From Microcoleus vaginatus WJT46-NPBG5 (GTDB lineage Bacteria; Cyanobacteriota; Cyanobacteriia; Cyanobacteriales; Oscillatoriaceae), in assembly GCA_019359355.1 (NCBI GenBank), contig JAHHHM010000019.1:62001-126000 (forward strand): a DNA stretch of 64,000 nt, read 5' to 3'. A program made the position numbers and the translations under genes. The notes below the pieces were generated by a model that saw nothing but the letters and a program-made list of their open reading frames with translations, was not told the DNA's origin and made no database searches. Of the stretch, positions 47,010 through 57,396 are shown piece after piece. Numbering within the stretch: the first letter of the stretch is position 1; every line of letters starts with the position of its first letter.

Positions 47010-47372
47010 TCAAGCGCAAGATTGAATATCTACACCGCACTCATCAACTAAATAACACAGGGCGCGAAAACGCAAACCAACCAATTGATCGTACAGCGGA
47101 TTGAGCTTGCACAATGGGGGAATATGCCCAACTTTACGACCAAAAAACTTGATATCTCGCTCAAACGGACACTGTGCCGGAATCGCTTTATACAGAAACT
47201 TAGCAAGTTCAGGATCGCGAATTTCCCATTGATCAAGCCGCTGGCGCACGGGTTGCAGTAGATCGATTTTTACGTTGGAAAGTTTTGCGCGTTTGGCCGC
47301 TTTTAAGCGTTTTCCAGCTCCCTTTAAACTAGAGAAAGAGGCTGAGTGAGAGTTTGTCCAGATGGTGCCCAT
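47010..47372 (-). CDS. Mo-dependent nitrogenase C-terminal domain protein, copy 2
   Basis: 120 aa. Compared with copy 1 (43717-43989) it has an extra basic N-terminus (KGAGKRLKAAKRAKLSN). The domain is the same: DLLQPVRQRLDQWEI, AIPAQCPFERDIKFFGRK, IPPLCKLNPLYDQLVGLRFRA and CYLVDECGVDI. The two copies are separated by three unrelated genes, so the duplication is dispersed or ancient. Confidence 0.9.
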   Translation of the reverse strand: MGTIWTNSHSASFSSLKGAGKRLKAAKRAKLSNVKIDLLQPVRQRLDQWEIRDPELAKFLYKAIPAQCPFERDIKFFGRKVGHIPPLCKLNPLYDQLVGLRFRALCYLVDECGVDIQSCA

Positions 47373-48188
47373 AGTTTAACCTAATCGGGTTGATCACTTA
47401 AGCTTAATGTTTTGTAACCTTCTTCTTTATCATGACACATCCGCCAATAGATTGTTCCTGAAAGTGATACAGAAAAATCCGAACCTTTTAATAAATTTAG
47501 GTTATTGCACTGCAACACAAGCCACAGCATGATCTGTGTCACTCAAGCTAGAAAAGTTGACAAACTCAGCCATAATTTGGCATATAAATTGGGCGAAAAT
47601 TCCTAGGGTTTTCCGCTCAAGACAATTGATGAGAATTTCTGAGCCGAGCTTAAACGAGTCGTTATCAAACTTGGCGGCTGCGTCGGGAGCCTAGAAGAAA
47701 GCTCTATATCTTATATAAAACTTTTTGTACTAAAAACTGTAGTATCTAGAGTCATATTTTTTGAAAGTGCAGCTATTAAGAGTACAACCTAAGATTGACT
47801 TGTCTTGAAGTATAAAAATATTTGAGTTATAATAAACTTACTATCGCCTCATAAATTCCAATTGTAATTTTTGTTACCAATTAAAATCGGCTCAATCACT
47901 TTAATCGTGATGAAGAGGGTGGGAAGTTGTTTCTGGGCGGTTATAAGTGCCGGCGAAATAAGAACCGATACCTAACCCAGTGTAGAGACACTGAGCGAAT
48001 GACCTGGACGTTATAGAATTTTGATTGGCAGGCAGACCAAATTAAACGTTAAACACAGGCGCTAGAGGACAACACCGGCATCAGCCTAGCGCCGGCCAAT
48101 CGCCTTTTTTACGCTCATCGGCTGGATCACTTGTCAGCCGGTTTTGTCATGACTGCTACTTTCTTAAAACTGTTTGCGGGAGTTTCTG
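47373..48188. other. Long intergenic region before the tandem gamma-CA-like gene
   Basis: 816 bp between divergent genes. Only a small perfect hairpin CAGTGT-AGAG-ACACTG (47978-47993) was noted, plus GCGCCGGC-rich words near 48060-48100. A small RNA is possible but unsupported. Confidence 0.4.
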
Positions 48189-49352
48189 ATGGCTAATAAA
48201 TCCAGAAAGCAGTGGACAGTCCCTCTGCTCTTCATTTTCCTTCTGAGCGCTCTGACTTTCGGCGCAGTTACAATCGCTACCTCACAAAACAAGCTAGTGA
48301 GTTTATTGAATCCTATAAAGGTTGTGGTGAACTCTAGCTTCCTCAGCCCTTTGGTTGAGCTATTTGGTGACGTCTCAGTGGGCCAAAAAGTCTTTGTTGC
48401 CGGCAATACCATTTTGCGGGCAGATCCGGATAGCCGGATTTGTATAGGAAACGAAAGCAACTTCCAAGACAATATCGTGTTCGTAGCAGTCAAGAATAGC
48501 CCAGCCCCCAAAGCAGCGTGTGGTGTGTCATCCAGCAGCGCCGGCGAAAGAGTTAGCATCGCCCACCAAGCCATCATCAAGAACTCAAAAATTGGTAACT
48601 TCACCTTTGTCGGGTTTCACGCCCGCCTCAACAATGTTGTTTTAGAAGATGGTGCCTTTGTGCTGCACGGTGCAACCGTCTCCAATGTAACAATCGGCAA
48701 AGATCGGATCGTGCCAATTGGCGCAGTCATCACTACCCAGCAACAAGCCGACGCCTTAGCCTTGAAAACTGAAGACAATTCAAAATTCCAGAATGAAGTG
48801 CTGGAGGTGAATGAGGAGTTTGCCGAACACTATAGTGAACTGTATAACGAACAAGGATTTGACGCAGTGACAGGTGCCAGTGCTGCACCCAAGACTTCTT
48901 GGAATACCAACCCTGTTAGCCCCACCTTGGGTGATAACGTGCAGCTTGATGAATTCGTTCGACTGGTTGGAGATGTGCGGTTAGGCAGCAACAGCATTGT
49001 CGGACAGCGCACTTCAATTCGCGCCGATGAAGGTTCCCCAATTATCATTGGCAACAATGCTGAAATTGAAGATCGGGTGACGTTCCATGCGCTTAAAGGG
49101 ACGAGCATTCGCATCGGTAACAATCTCGATACCGATGATAATATTGTTTTTCACGGGCCGCTGGAAGTGGGTAATAACCTGACGATCGGCGATGACGCAG
49201 TGCTGTTCAAGTCTAAAGTCGGCAACCGTGTAACGATTGGGACTGGAGCGCTCGTCGTTGGCGTGACACTGCGCGACGGAGCGCAAGTGCCAGAGAAAGC
49301 GATTATTACAACCCAGAAGCAAGCAGACGCCTTAAAAGTGGCAAAAAGTTGA
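48189..49352 (+). CDS. Membrane-anchored protein with two gamma-carbonic-anhydrase-like beta-helix domains
   Basis: 387 aa from the ATG at 48189, preceded by GGGAG. The N-terminal anchor is WTVPLLFIFLLSALTFGAVT. Two left-handed beta-helix domains follow (about 40-195 and 225-385), each ending IITTQ.QADAL. Aligned by eye to CcmM/Cam, domain 1 keeps only the middle zinc ligand (SIAHQAII) while domain 2 keeps the first and third (VTFHAL and NIVFHGP) with Asp at the middle position. Together they could complete a site at a domain interface. It could be a carbonic anhydrase relative, an acyltransferase-fold scaffold or inactive. Confidence 0.85.
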   Translation: MANKSRKQWTVPLLFIFLLSALTFGAVTIATSQNKLVSLLNPIKVVVNSSFLSPLVELFGDVSVGQKVFVAGNTILRADPDSRICIGNESNFQDNIVFVAVKNSPAPKAACGVSSSSAGERVSIAHQAIIKNSKIGNFTFVGFHARLNNVVLEDGAFVLHGATVSNVTIGKDRIVPIGAVITTQQQADALALKTEDNSKFQNEVLEVNEEFAEHYSELYNEQGFDAVTGASAAPKTSWNTNPVSPTLGDNVQLDEFVRLVGDVRLGSNSIVGQRTSIRADEGSPIIIGNNAEIEDRVTFHALKGTSIRIGNNLDTDDNIVFHGPLEVGNNLTIGDDAVLFKSKVGNRVTIGTGALVVGVTLRDGAQVPEKAIITTQKQADALKVAKS

Positions 49353-49399
49353 GGGTAAAGGTTGAAGCCGGCAAAAAACTGCCGCTTCAACCTCAATAT

Positions 49400-52300
49400 T
49401 TAAACCAATGCCGGCTCTGGCAACGCACCTTGCATTCTGCCCAGCCAATCGATTAAGTGTTCCAGTTGCTTATCGGCATTTAAAATACCCAAGCCTCGAA
49501 CCGTCACTTTACCGGCACTGTAGACAAATCGGGACTGCAAGTGTTCTGGTAAATTTGCCTTGAGTAAATTCCAAGCCGGCTCCTCCATTGGCGTTTCCAA
49601 AACAACGTGCTGAGATCCTTCCGGTTTAATCCGAGAAAAGCCTAACTTTTTGGCACACTGTTTCAGTTCCACCACCCGCACCAACTGCTCTGCTGCCCGT
49701 GGCATGGCACCATAGCGATCTCGCCAATCTGCCTCAATTTGCTTTAACTCCTGCTTCGAGCCGGCAGACGCCACAGCCCGGTAAGCGCTCATCTTCTGAT
49801 CCAAATCTGGGATATAATCTGCCGGGATAAATGCAGTCAAGTGCAGATCAATTTGCGTGTCATCCACTTGCGGAATTTCTTGACCGCGAATTTCGCGAAT
49901 CGCTTCTTCCAGCATTTCCATATACAGATCGAAGCCGATGGCATCCATCTGCCCAGATTGTTCTGCACCCAAAAGATTGCCAACGCCTCGGATTTCCATA
50001 TCCCGCATTGCCAACTGATAGCCAGAACCCAACTGAGTAAACTCTTGAATCGCTCTCAACCGTTGCCGTGCACTATCCGTGAGTTGACCTTGTTTGCGGT
50101 AGAACAACCAGGCATGAGCTTGAATGCCGGCACGCCCCACCCGTCCCCGTAACTGGTACAACTGCGCCAAACCGAACTTCTGAGCATCTTCAATCAGAAT
50201 TGTATTGACGCGGGGAATATCTAAACCCGATTCAATAATGGTTGTACACAGCAAAATATCCGCCTCGCCGGCACTAAATGCCAGCATCGTTGCTTCCAAC
50301 TCCGACTCATCCAACTGCCCATGTGCGATCGCAATTCGACTTCCCGGCAGCATTTCCCGCAACTGGCCGGCAACCTCTTCAATGCCATCTACACGCGGCA
50401 CCACATAAAACACCTGACCCCCGCGATCCAACTCCTGACGAATCGCAGTTCGCACCGTTTCCCCATCATAGGGGGCCAAATGAGTTTGAATCGGACGCCG
50501 AGAAGCCGGTGGTGTTGTAATCAAACTCATCTCCCGAATTCCCGATAATGACATATACAATGTGCGAGGAATCGGCGTTGCACTGAGCGTCAGCACATCG
50601 ACTTGCGTTTTCAGAGATTTAATCTTTTCCTTCTGATTCACCCCAAAACGCTGTTCCTCATCCACCACCATCAGTCCTAAATCCTTGAAGCTGACACCCT
50701 TGCTTAAAATTGCCTGAGTCCCGACAACCACATCGAGTTCGCCCGTTGCCAGCCGGCGCTGAATCTCGCGGCGTTCCTCAGCACTGCGGAAACGGTTGAG
50801 CAAGCCAATATGAATCGGGTAAGGGGCAAACCGTTCTTTGAGAGTGTGATAGTGCTGCTGCGTCAAAATCGTTGTCGGTGCCAGGAGGGCAACTTGTTTG
50901 CCGGCAGTCACGGCTTTAAAAATTGCTCGGATCGCCACCTCTGTCTTACCAAACCCGACATCGCCGCACACCAAGCGATCCATCGGGCGAGCACTTTCCA
51001 TATCCCGCTTCACATCTTGCGTGGCTTTTAACTGATCCGTTGTGGGTTGATAGGGGAAAGAATCTTCTAATTCTTGTTGCCAAGGCATATCCGGCGGGTA
51101 AGCAGTTCCCTGTTGCTGCGATCGCTTGGCGTAGAGATTGAGCAAGTCAACCGCCAGCTTTTTAACAGTTTTGCGGACTTTATTTTTCGTCGATTCCCAC
51201 GCTTTGCCGGTTAATTTATTCAGTTCCGGTGCTCTTCCGTCAGCCGTGCGATAGCGCGACAGGGAACCCAACTGATCGGCGGCAACTCTCAGCAAGCCGT
51301 CTGCATACTTCACCACCAAATACTCGCGGGTGTCTTTGTTGATGCTGAGACTTTCTAATTTAAGGAATTTGCCGACGCCGTGATGCCGGTGAACCACATA
51401 ATCGCCGGGACTGAGCTTATTGGGATCAACTTGCTTGGATGTCGCACGCCGGCGCTTACGAACATAGCTTGGCGTCGCTAAAGAATGCTGGCCGAAAAAC
51501 TCGCGATCAGTAACAACAACCAAGCGGAATGTGGGTAAAACAAACCCTTCGAGTTCTGCAAGTCCACTGTATTTCAACGCCACCGGCGTGTGAGAAATCG
51601 CCAGCTTATCAATCGCGGGATAGTCGCGGGGATTGGGGACAAACTGGGCGGGACAGTCGTGTTCTTGCAGCAGAGAAACTGAGCGCGAAGGCTGTGCAGA
51701 GACAAGGAACACGGTAAAGCCGCGATCTCGCTCTTGCCGCACAATTTCGGCGATTTTCGCAAATTGGTGCGGCGTCACCGGCACCGGACGGCTGGCCAAG
51801 TTGAGTGCAGATTGCTGATTGGCAGAGGTTTCTGCAAGTTCGGATAAGGTGAGATATTCAAAGCTGCCGGCGGCTGCCAGGGAATCTGTAAAAGAGCGAT
51901 GAATTTTGGGAAGTGCTGCCGGCATACCCACGGTTTGCCAGTGTTCTTCAACGTGTTCATACCAGCGATCGCCGTGGGCTTCACACTGTTCAGGCTCATC
52001 AATGGCAACTAAAGTATTTTCCGGTAAATAGTCGAGGAGGGATGCCGGCGCATCAAACGCCATACCTAAGAGCCGGCGAACCCCTTCTAAGGGTTTGGAA
52101 TTTTTAGCGTCTTCGTTAGATTCGTCGAATTCTAAATCTAAGCTGGAAAACTTAAAATGGCTGGGCAGTGATGCGATTACAATCGGCGCAAAACCTGTGG
52201 GGGTGAGTACGAGCCGGTCAACTTTATCCAGGGATCGCTGGGTTGCGGGGTCAAACTCGCGTAAATCTTCTAAGTCGTCGCCAAACCAATCCAAGCGCAC

Positions 52301-52876
52301 CGGCAATTCAGCAGCAACCGGAAAGATATCAATAATGTCTCCGCGCCGGCTCCACTGTCCCTCTGTTTCCACCTGGGGAACGCGCTCATAGCCTAACTGC
52401 GCTAGCTTCTCGCTGAAGGTGGCTAAATCCCATGTCATGCCTCGGTTTAGGGTGAGGCAGTAGGGTTTAAATGTCTCAAGAGGGGGTAGATGAGGTTGCA
52501 GCGCCCGTTCTGTGGCGACAATGGCTAAATTTTTTTCTCCTTGCACCAAATCGGCTAGCACCTGCATTTGCCCCCAAGTCGTCTCGGATTCTGGGTCAAA
52601 TGGTTCGTAGGGCGATGCTTCCGAGGTGGGGTAAAAATGCACCGTTTTCCAGCCCATTGCTTCTAGCTGAGCCGCCCAGCGACCGGCTTCTTCTAAGGTT
52701 GCTGCCACAACCAACAAATTGCGCCCTTCTTGCTGTGCCAAGGCTGAAGCCACCATGCCTTTGGGCAAGCGAGGGAAGCCGTTGAGGGCAAGGGAACGCT
52801 GCCGGTGCAGTTTGTTCAGGAGTTCTGTACTGAGCTGGGTTCGCCCAAGGGCACGAATAATAGAAGAGAAAGCCAT
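49400..52876 (-). CDS. mfd: Transcription-repair coupling factor Mfd
   Basis: 1158 aa, full length. It releases stalled RNA polymerase at lesions and recruits UvrA. Order: UvrB-homology module (1-350), RNA polymerase-interacting domain (about 485-590, [18 protein letters not shown]), DEAD-type helicase ([11 protein letters not shown] near 634, [15 protein letters not shown]), helicase C ([16 protein letters not shown]) and the C-terminal TRCF domain. Convergent with the gamma-CA-like gene, 47 bp apart. Confidence 0.96.
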   Translation of the reverse strand: MAFSSIIRALGRTQLSTELLNKLHRQRSLALNGFPRLPKGMVASALAQQEGRNLLVVAATLEEAGRWAAQLEAMGWKTVHFYPTSEASPYEPFDPESETTWGQMQVLADLVQGEKNLAIVATERALQPHLPPLETFKPYCLTLNRGMTWDLATFSEKLAQLGYERVPQVETEGQWSRRGDIIDIFPVAAELPVRLDWFGDDLEDLREFDPATQRSLDKVDRLVLTPTGFAPIVIASLPSHFKFSSLDLEFDESNEDAKNSKPLEGVRRLLGMAFDAPASLLDYLPENTLVAIDEPEQCEAHGDRWYEHVEEHWQTVGMPAALPKIHRSFTDSLAAAGSFEYLTLSELAETSANQQSALNLASRPVPVTPHQFAKIAEIVRQERDRGFTVFLVSAQPSRSVSLLQEHDCPAQFVPNPRDYPAIDKLAISHTPVALKYSGLAELEGFVLPTFRLVVVTDREFFGQHSLATPSYVRKRRRATSKQVDPNKLSPGDYVVHRHHGVGKFLKLESLSINKDTREYLVVKYADGLLRVAADQLGSLSRYRTADGRAPELNKLTGKAWESTKNKVRKTVKKLAVDLLNLYAKRSQQQGTAYPPDMPWQQELEDSFPYQPTTDQLKATQDVKRDMESARPMDRLVCGDVGFGKTEVAIRAIFKAVTAGKQVALLAPTTILTQQHYHTLKERFAPYPIHIGLLNRFRSAEERREIQRRLATGELDVVVGTQAILSKGVSFKDLGLMVVDEEQRFGVNQKEKIKSLKTQVDVLTLSATPIPRTLYMSLSGIREMSLITTPPASRRPIQTHLAPYDGETVRTAIRQELDRGGQVFYVVPRVDGIEEVAGQLREMLPGSRIAIAHGQLDESELEATMLAFSAGEADILLCTTIIESGLDIPRVNTILIEDAQKFGLAQLYQLRGRVGRAGIQAHAWLFYRKQGQLTDSARQRLRAIQEFTQLGSGYQLAMRDMEIRGVGNLLGAEQSGQMDAIGFDLYMEMLEEAIREIRGQEIPQVDDTQIDLHLTAFIPADYIPDLDQKMSAYRAVASAGSKQELKQIEADWRDRYGAMPRAAEQLVRVVELKQCAKKLGFSRIKPEGSQHVVLETPMEEPAWNLLKANLPEHLQSRFVYSAGKVTVRGLGILNADKQLEHLIDWLGRMQGALPEPALV

Positions 52877-53245
52877 AGTCTCGATTTTACAGTTTAGATT
52901 CTAGATTAAGAGAATTGCTCAAATTCTTGATAGATTTAGGTTCTAGCTTTTGGTGAACTGCTTTTTATCACGAATCAATCGGATATTAAAGCCGTTGTGC
53001 AATCGTTGAACAGGTAAGGGACAACACAGCAGGAGGTGATTTGCCTGCTTTCCTCATTTTAGAAGCCGGTTCGCAGCGCAACAGACCTTGTGGCATATTT
53101 AGTGTTTGACACAAAATGCTAATTTAGTTGCAAGCTCAGAAGTCAGAAGTCTGGAGACTGAAAAGTAACGAGTAAACAGTGAAATTAAAGACCGGCTCTA
53201 CACTCTTCTCGTCCAACTAGCCCCTAACCCCCGGCACCTTTAGCA
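52877..53245. other. Intergenic region between divergent mfd and CNNM gene
   Basis: 369 bp. Contains TTTAGATTCTAGATT-type words near 52888 and no ORF. Confidence 0.45.
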
Positions 53246-54571
53246 ATGTCCCCAACCATTGAAATTCTGATTATTCTCCTGCTCATTTTGGCAAATGGCC
53301 TGTTTGTTATGTCAGAGATGGCCATCGTCTCTTCCCGCAAAGCGCGATTGCAACAAATAGCCAACCAAGGTGATATTAAGGCCCGTACAGCGCTAGAACT
53401 GGCAAATGCCCCGAATCAGTTCCTGCCAACGGTTCAGGTGGGAATCACGTTGTTGGCGATCGTCTCCGGTGCCTACGGTGAAACAACATTTTCTAAAATA
53501 CTAAGGCCCCTGCTCAGTCTCGTTCCCTTCCTGAATCCATACAGAGAATTGCTCGCAACCATCATTTCAGTGCTGATTATCACCTATCTGACACTGATTA
53601 TTGGTGAACTCGTGCCCAAGCGATTGGCGCTGAATAACCCGGAACCGCTGGCTGCAGCAGTTGCCATTCCGATGCGAATGCTGGCTAGATTAGCTGCTCC
53701 TATTGTGTATCTGTTAAGCGCTTCTACAGATGTTGTGGTGCGGATGTTGGGCATTAGACCCTCTACAGAGCCACAAGTGACAGAGGAAGAGATCAAAGTT
53801 TTGATTGAGCAAGGCACTGAGGCGGGAACGTTTGAGGAAGCGGAACAAGACATGGTGGAACGGGTGTTTCGCCTGGGGGATCGCCCTGTCAGTGCGCTGA
53901 TGACACCGAGACCAGAAATTGTCTGGCTGAACTTGGAGGACTCGGCTGAGGCGAACCGGCAAAAGATGATTGACTGCAATCATTCTCGGCTTTTGGTGTG
54001 TCAGAGCGAGCTTGACAATGTGCTGGGTGTTGTGCAAGTGACGGATTTATTATCTCGTTGTTTGGCTGGGGAACCCCTCGATTTGACCATGCTGTTGCGC
54101 CGACCTTTATTTGTCCCAGAAAGTACGCGAGGATTGAAAGTTCTAGAGTTATTCAAGCAAACGGGCACTCACATCGTGCTCGTTGTGGATGAATATGGCA
54201 TTATCCAGGGATTAGTGACCATTAATGACATTTTAATTGAGATTGTTGGGGATATTCCCTCTATTGATGAATCGGATGATCCGCAAGTTGTGCAACGTGA
54301 GGATGGTTCTTGGTTGCTGGATGGGATGTTATCGGTGGATGAGTTTTTTGACCTATTTGGAATTGCCGATGTTCGAGAAGATGAGGATACTAATTACCAT
54401 ACAATGGGGGGTTTTGTAGTTACCCAGTTGGGGCGTATTCCCAATTCTGCTGATTATTTTGTGTGGCATAATTTACGGGTTGAAGTGGTGGATATGGATG
54501 GCAACCGGGTTGATAAGGTGTTGGTGATGCCGGTGCCGGCAGGCTCTTCTGAGCGAAGAAAAGATCAGTGA
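53246..54571 (+). CDS. CNNM/CorC (hemolysin C-type) membrane protein
   Basis: 441 aa. DUF21/CNNM membrane domain (1-190; ILIILLLILANGLFVMSEMAIVSSRKARL, split here as a start motif only), an acidic helical junction, a CBS pair (about 200-330; ALMTPRPEIVWL) and the C-terminal transporter-associated CorC_HlyC domain (about 345-430; TMGGFVVTQLGRIP). The family acts in magnesium/cobalt efflux or tolerance. No linked genes. Confidence 0.92.
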   Translation: MSPTIEILIILLLILANGLFVMSEMAIVSSRKARLQQIANQGDIKARTALELANAPNQFLPTVQVGITLLAIVSGAYGETTFSKILRPLLSLVPFLNPYRELLATIISVLIITYLTLIIGELVPKRLALNNPEPLAAAVAIPMRMLARLAAPIVYLLSASTDVVVRMLGIRPSTEPQVTEEEIKVLIEQGTEAGTFEEAEQDMVERVFRLGDRPVSALMTPRPEIVWLNLEDSAEANRQKMIDCNHSRLLVCQSELDNVLGVVQVTDLLSRCLAGEPLDLTMLLRRPLFVPESTRGLKVLELFKQTGTHIVLVVDEYGIIQGLVTINDILIEIVGDIPSIDESDDPQVVQREDGSWLLDGMLSVDEFFDLFGIADVREDEDTNYHTMGGFVVTQLGRIPNSADYFVWHNLRVEVVDMDGNRVDKVLVMPVPAGSSERRKDQ

Positions 54572-54784
54572 AAATTATGAATTATGAAATATGAAAAAAG
54601 CTTTTTAACCAGCGATAAACCCAGATGAGTGAAAGGTTTTGTTGTAAAAGATTGGGTTCTTTTTGATTTTTACAACGATTTAATGTTTGGGGGAATGGAG
54701 TGTGCAGTTAGTTTATTTTTAGCTCGTTAAATGCAAGATTAGCCGATTTTTAAGATTTTTTTGAAAATTGATGAATTTATTGAT

Positions 54785-55192
54785 ATGACTTCTTTTAGTG
54801 TTTCGGATGAAGATCGTGCTCGACTTTTAATTGCAGCTTTTGAGGTGGTTAAACGGGCTTATGCTCCTTATTCTCAGTTTCGGGTGGGGGCGGCGGTTCT
54901 GACGAAGAAGGGTAATTTATTTGCCGGCTGCAATGTTGAAAATGCTTCTTATGGTTTAACAATTTGCGCGGAACGGGCGGCGATTTGTGCTGCGGTTGCG
55001 GCGGAAGGTGCGGCAATGGAAATTCACGCAATTATTGTAGTTAATGAACAAAAGGTGCCTTGCTCTCCTTGTGGTGCGTGCCGGCAAGTTATTTTTGAGT
55101 TTGGGGCGGATGCACTTGTCATTTTTCAAGGAAGTGAGGGTTTCAAAGATATCCCGGCAGCCGAGTTGTTGCCTGATGGGTTTCGATTGTGA
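54785..55192 (+). CDS. cdd: Cytidine deaminase
   Basis: 135 aa from the ATG at 54785; a TTG at 54761 would extend it. Deaminates cytidine/deoxycytidine to uridine forms in pyrimidine salvage. Homotetrameric short type: GCNVENASYGLTICAERAA (zinc Cys and catalytic Glu) and PCSPCGACRQVIFEF (two zinc Cys). C-terminal ELLPDGFRL is typical. Confidence 0.95.
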   Translation: MTSFSVSDEDRARLLIAAFEVVKRAYAPYSQFRVGAAVLTKKGNLFAGCNVENASYGLTICAERAAICAAVAAEGAAMEIHAIIVVNEQKVPCSPCGACRQVIFEFGADALVIFQGSEGFKDIPAAELLPDGFRL

Positions 55193-55344
55193 CAACGGCG
55201 GCGAAAGGCTAATCGCCTAGAAAAACATTCCAAAGCAATTAACCCCACCACAAAAGCCGGTGGCGATGTTGCTTTAGATTCTCTAGAGAGGGTAGAGATG
55301 ATGATTTTTCTGCCGGCATACCCAGATTTACTAGCAACACACAA

Positions 55345-55385
55345 ACAAAAATGCCGGCAACTCATACACGCAGAGAGTTGCCGGC
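55345..55385 (-). terminator. Terminator of the SHOCT-repeat gene
   Basis: Perfect 11-bp stem GCCGGCAACTC / GAGTTGCCGGC (55353-55363, 55375-55385). On the minus strand it continues into ATTTTTGTTTG. It is made of the same GCCGGC word that is frequent genome-wide. Confidence 0.7.
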
Positions 55386-55450
55386 GAAAATACAGGGAAA
55401 ATCTATTAATAATTAACTCAATGACATGAGTTGCTAATCAAACACATAAC

Positions 55451-56314
55451 CTAGGCAAGCAGAGCCAACTTTTTCTTCTCAAACTCGTCATGAGTAATGA
55501 TTCCTGAATCTCTGGCATTTTCAAGCTGCTTAATTTTTCCTCCAAATTCTGATTGTTTTTGAAGCAATAACTTCTTACTCTCGTATTCTTCTTGAGTGAG
55601 AACTCCAGCAGCAAGAGCAGCATTGAGTTTGGAAGTTTGAGCATCTAAGTCTGAACTAGAAGAATCACGGATTAATTCAGCTTTTTTCATCTCAAACTCA
55701 CCCTGAGTTAAAATCCCAGCATCAAGCAAGCTTTTAAGCTTCATGAGCTTCTCATCTGTACCGGCGTTCTGCTTAGAATTCCTTACTTGCCCCTCAATTT
55801 CTAGCTTCTTTTTATTGTAGGCAATTTCATCAAGGAAGCCTTGTTCGTAAGCTTCCCGAAGTTGGTTTAGTTTTTCTTCAGATTTTTTCTGGGATTGCGC
55901 GACTGCCAACTCTTGAGCAGATTTAGGTTTTTCACCAAACATAACTTTCTGGTCAATGAAAGTCCACAAATCGATTTCAACTTTCTTCGACCACCCTACG
56001 GCAATGCCACTAATAAGCAAAGTAGCACCACCTGTTAAAACTGCTGCAACACCTCCTGCAGTCAGATTTGATGCCCATTCTCCAGTGCTGAGATCCACTG
56101 AAAAATCATCGGGTTGTCCTTGAATCAAAACGTTGAATGCTCTAGACGCACCCACTGCTTTTCGCCATGCTTCAGTTTTTGCAGCTTGCAAAAGCCAACT
56201 TCCATCAGATCTACTTGTCTGAGTTTGATAACCTTGTTCCTTGAATCAAGTTTCAACGTCATTCAATAAAATGTTTAGATCACGGTTCTTGTTCCTGTAA
56301 ACTTTTTTAGCCAT
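55451..56314 (-). pseudogene. SHOCT-repeat membrane protein gene interrupted by in-frame TGA
   Basis: The frame starts with an ATG at 56314 (MAKKVYRNKNRDLNILLNDV), meets a TGA at 56246-56248 after ET, and continues as FKEQGYQTQTSRSDGSWLLQ in the same frame to the stop at 55451. The context suggests TGG to TGA (Trp lost). The rest has conserved KTEAWRKAVGASRAFNVLIQG, two membrane segments (about 85-125 of the downstream part) and four SHOCT-like repeats (for example LKSLLDAGILTQGEFEMKKAEL, given as one unit in two halves). A 246-aa product could start at a TTG at 56191, so partial function is possible. Function unknown. Confidence 0.75.
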
Positions 56315-56947
56315 GTTTTACCTCTAGAAATACTTGCCGTGCAAGCACACTTCTGGGTTCTGTCTGTTTTATATTTGCCTGCCCTTCGTCTGCACTAACA
56401 CCAAAATTTGCAGCTTTCTAATTACTGATGCACAGCTTTCGTTAACTAAGGTTCCTTGTCTTTACTACATACTCCCTGTCTGTTCAGTACCTCACGCCAG
56501 GAGATAGTCATCGTCTTGGCCATCTTCTGGCCCTTTGATAAACCGAACTCTACAAAGGGTTGGCATTCGGGGTAAGGCAGATGTTACCCTACCAGCAAGT
56601 AGTTTAGATATTTTGCCAGCCGGCCATCTGTAGATTCAGCCAAGTTGTCTCTTAGTGAACTGAAAGCTGAGTTACTTTTGTTGTACTTTTTCAGGGATGC
56701 GCGATTACTTTGCGATATTTCTCAAAATTAACCGGCTGGTTGATTTGTGCAGAAACGCAAGGCCAAGGGTTGCATTACTTCTTGCTGTTTGAATTTTAAA
56801 ACTTACCGCCAAAAGAAAATACAGGGCAAGGGACACCGGCAATAGAGACTGGAAAGGACAACTAGACAGCTCACATTTCGCTTAACTTTAGACAATTTAT
56901 CTTGACCGGCATCCGCCCCCACACAAGAGATAGCAACCAACGAAACA
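56315..56947. other. Intergenic region between divergent SHOCT and response regulator genes
   Basis: 633 bp. A hairpin CCCTTTG / CAAAGGG (56531-56537, 56553-56559) is present. No ORF with support. Confidence 0.45.
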
Positions 56948-57391
56948 ATGGAAAACAAAATTATCCTGCTAGTCGAAGACAACCCAGACGATCAAGTTTT
57001 AACCCTCCGCGCCCTGAGAAAAAGTAATATCGCCAATGAGGTGATCGTTGTTAATGATGGGGTTGAAGCCTTAGATTACCTATTCGGCACCGGCACTTAT
57101 GCGGGACGCGATACAAGTTTTATGCCACAGCTCATCCTGCTAGATTTAAAGCTGCCGAAACTCGATGGACTGCAAGTGCTGCAACGCCTGCGGGCGGAGA
57201 AGCGCACACAACTGCTGCCGGTGGTGGTTCTGACGACTTCGCGGGAGGAACAAGACATCATCAAGAGTTACAGCTTGGGTGCTAACAGTTACGTCCGTAA
57301 ACCTGTTGATTTTACAGAATTTGCCCAAGCCGTGCAGCAGTTGGGGCTGTATTGGTTGCTGCTCAACGAAGCCCCGCCGGTGCGGCTGTAA
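56948..57391 (+). CDS. CheY-like response regulator, Rcp1 type
   Basis: 147 aa, receiver only. Acidic pocket ED in LLVEDNPDD, phospho-acceptor Asp in LILLDLKLPKLDG, Thr in VLTTSREEQD, Lys in YVRKPVDF. The NPDD variant and C-terminal FAQAVQQLGLYWLLLNE are the hallmark of Rcp regulators that partner cyanobacterial phytochrome or hybrid kinases. The kinase gene begins 5 bp later, giving a coupled pair. Confidence 0.93.
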   Translation: MENKIILLVEDNPDDQVLTLRALRKSNIANEVIVVNDGVEALDYLFGTGTYAGRDTSFMPQLILLDLKLPKLDGLQVLQRLRAEKRTQLLPVVVLTTSREEQDIIKSYSLGANSYVRKPVDFTEFAQAVQQLGLYWLLLNEAPPVRL

Positions 57392-57396
57392 ACCCT

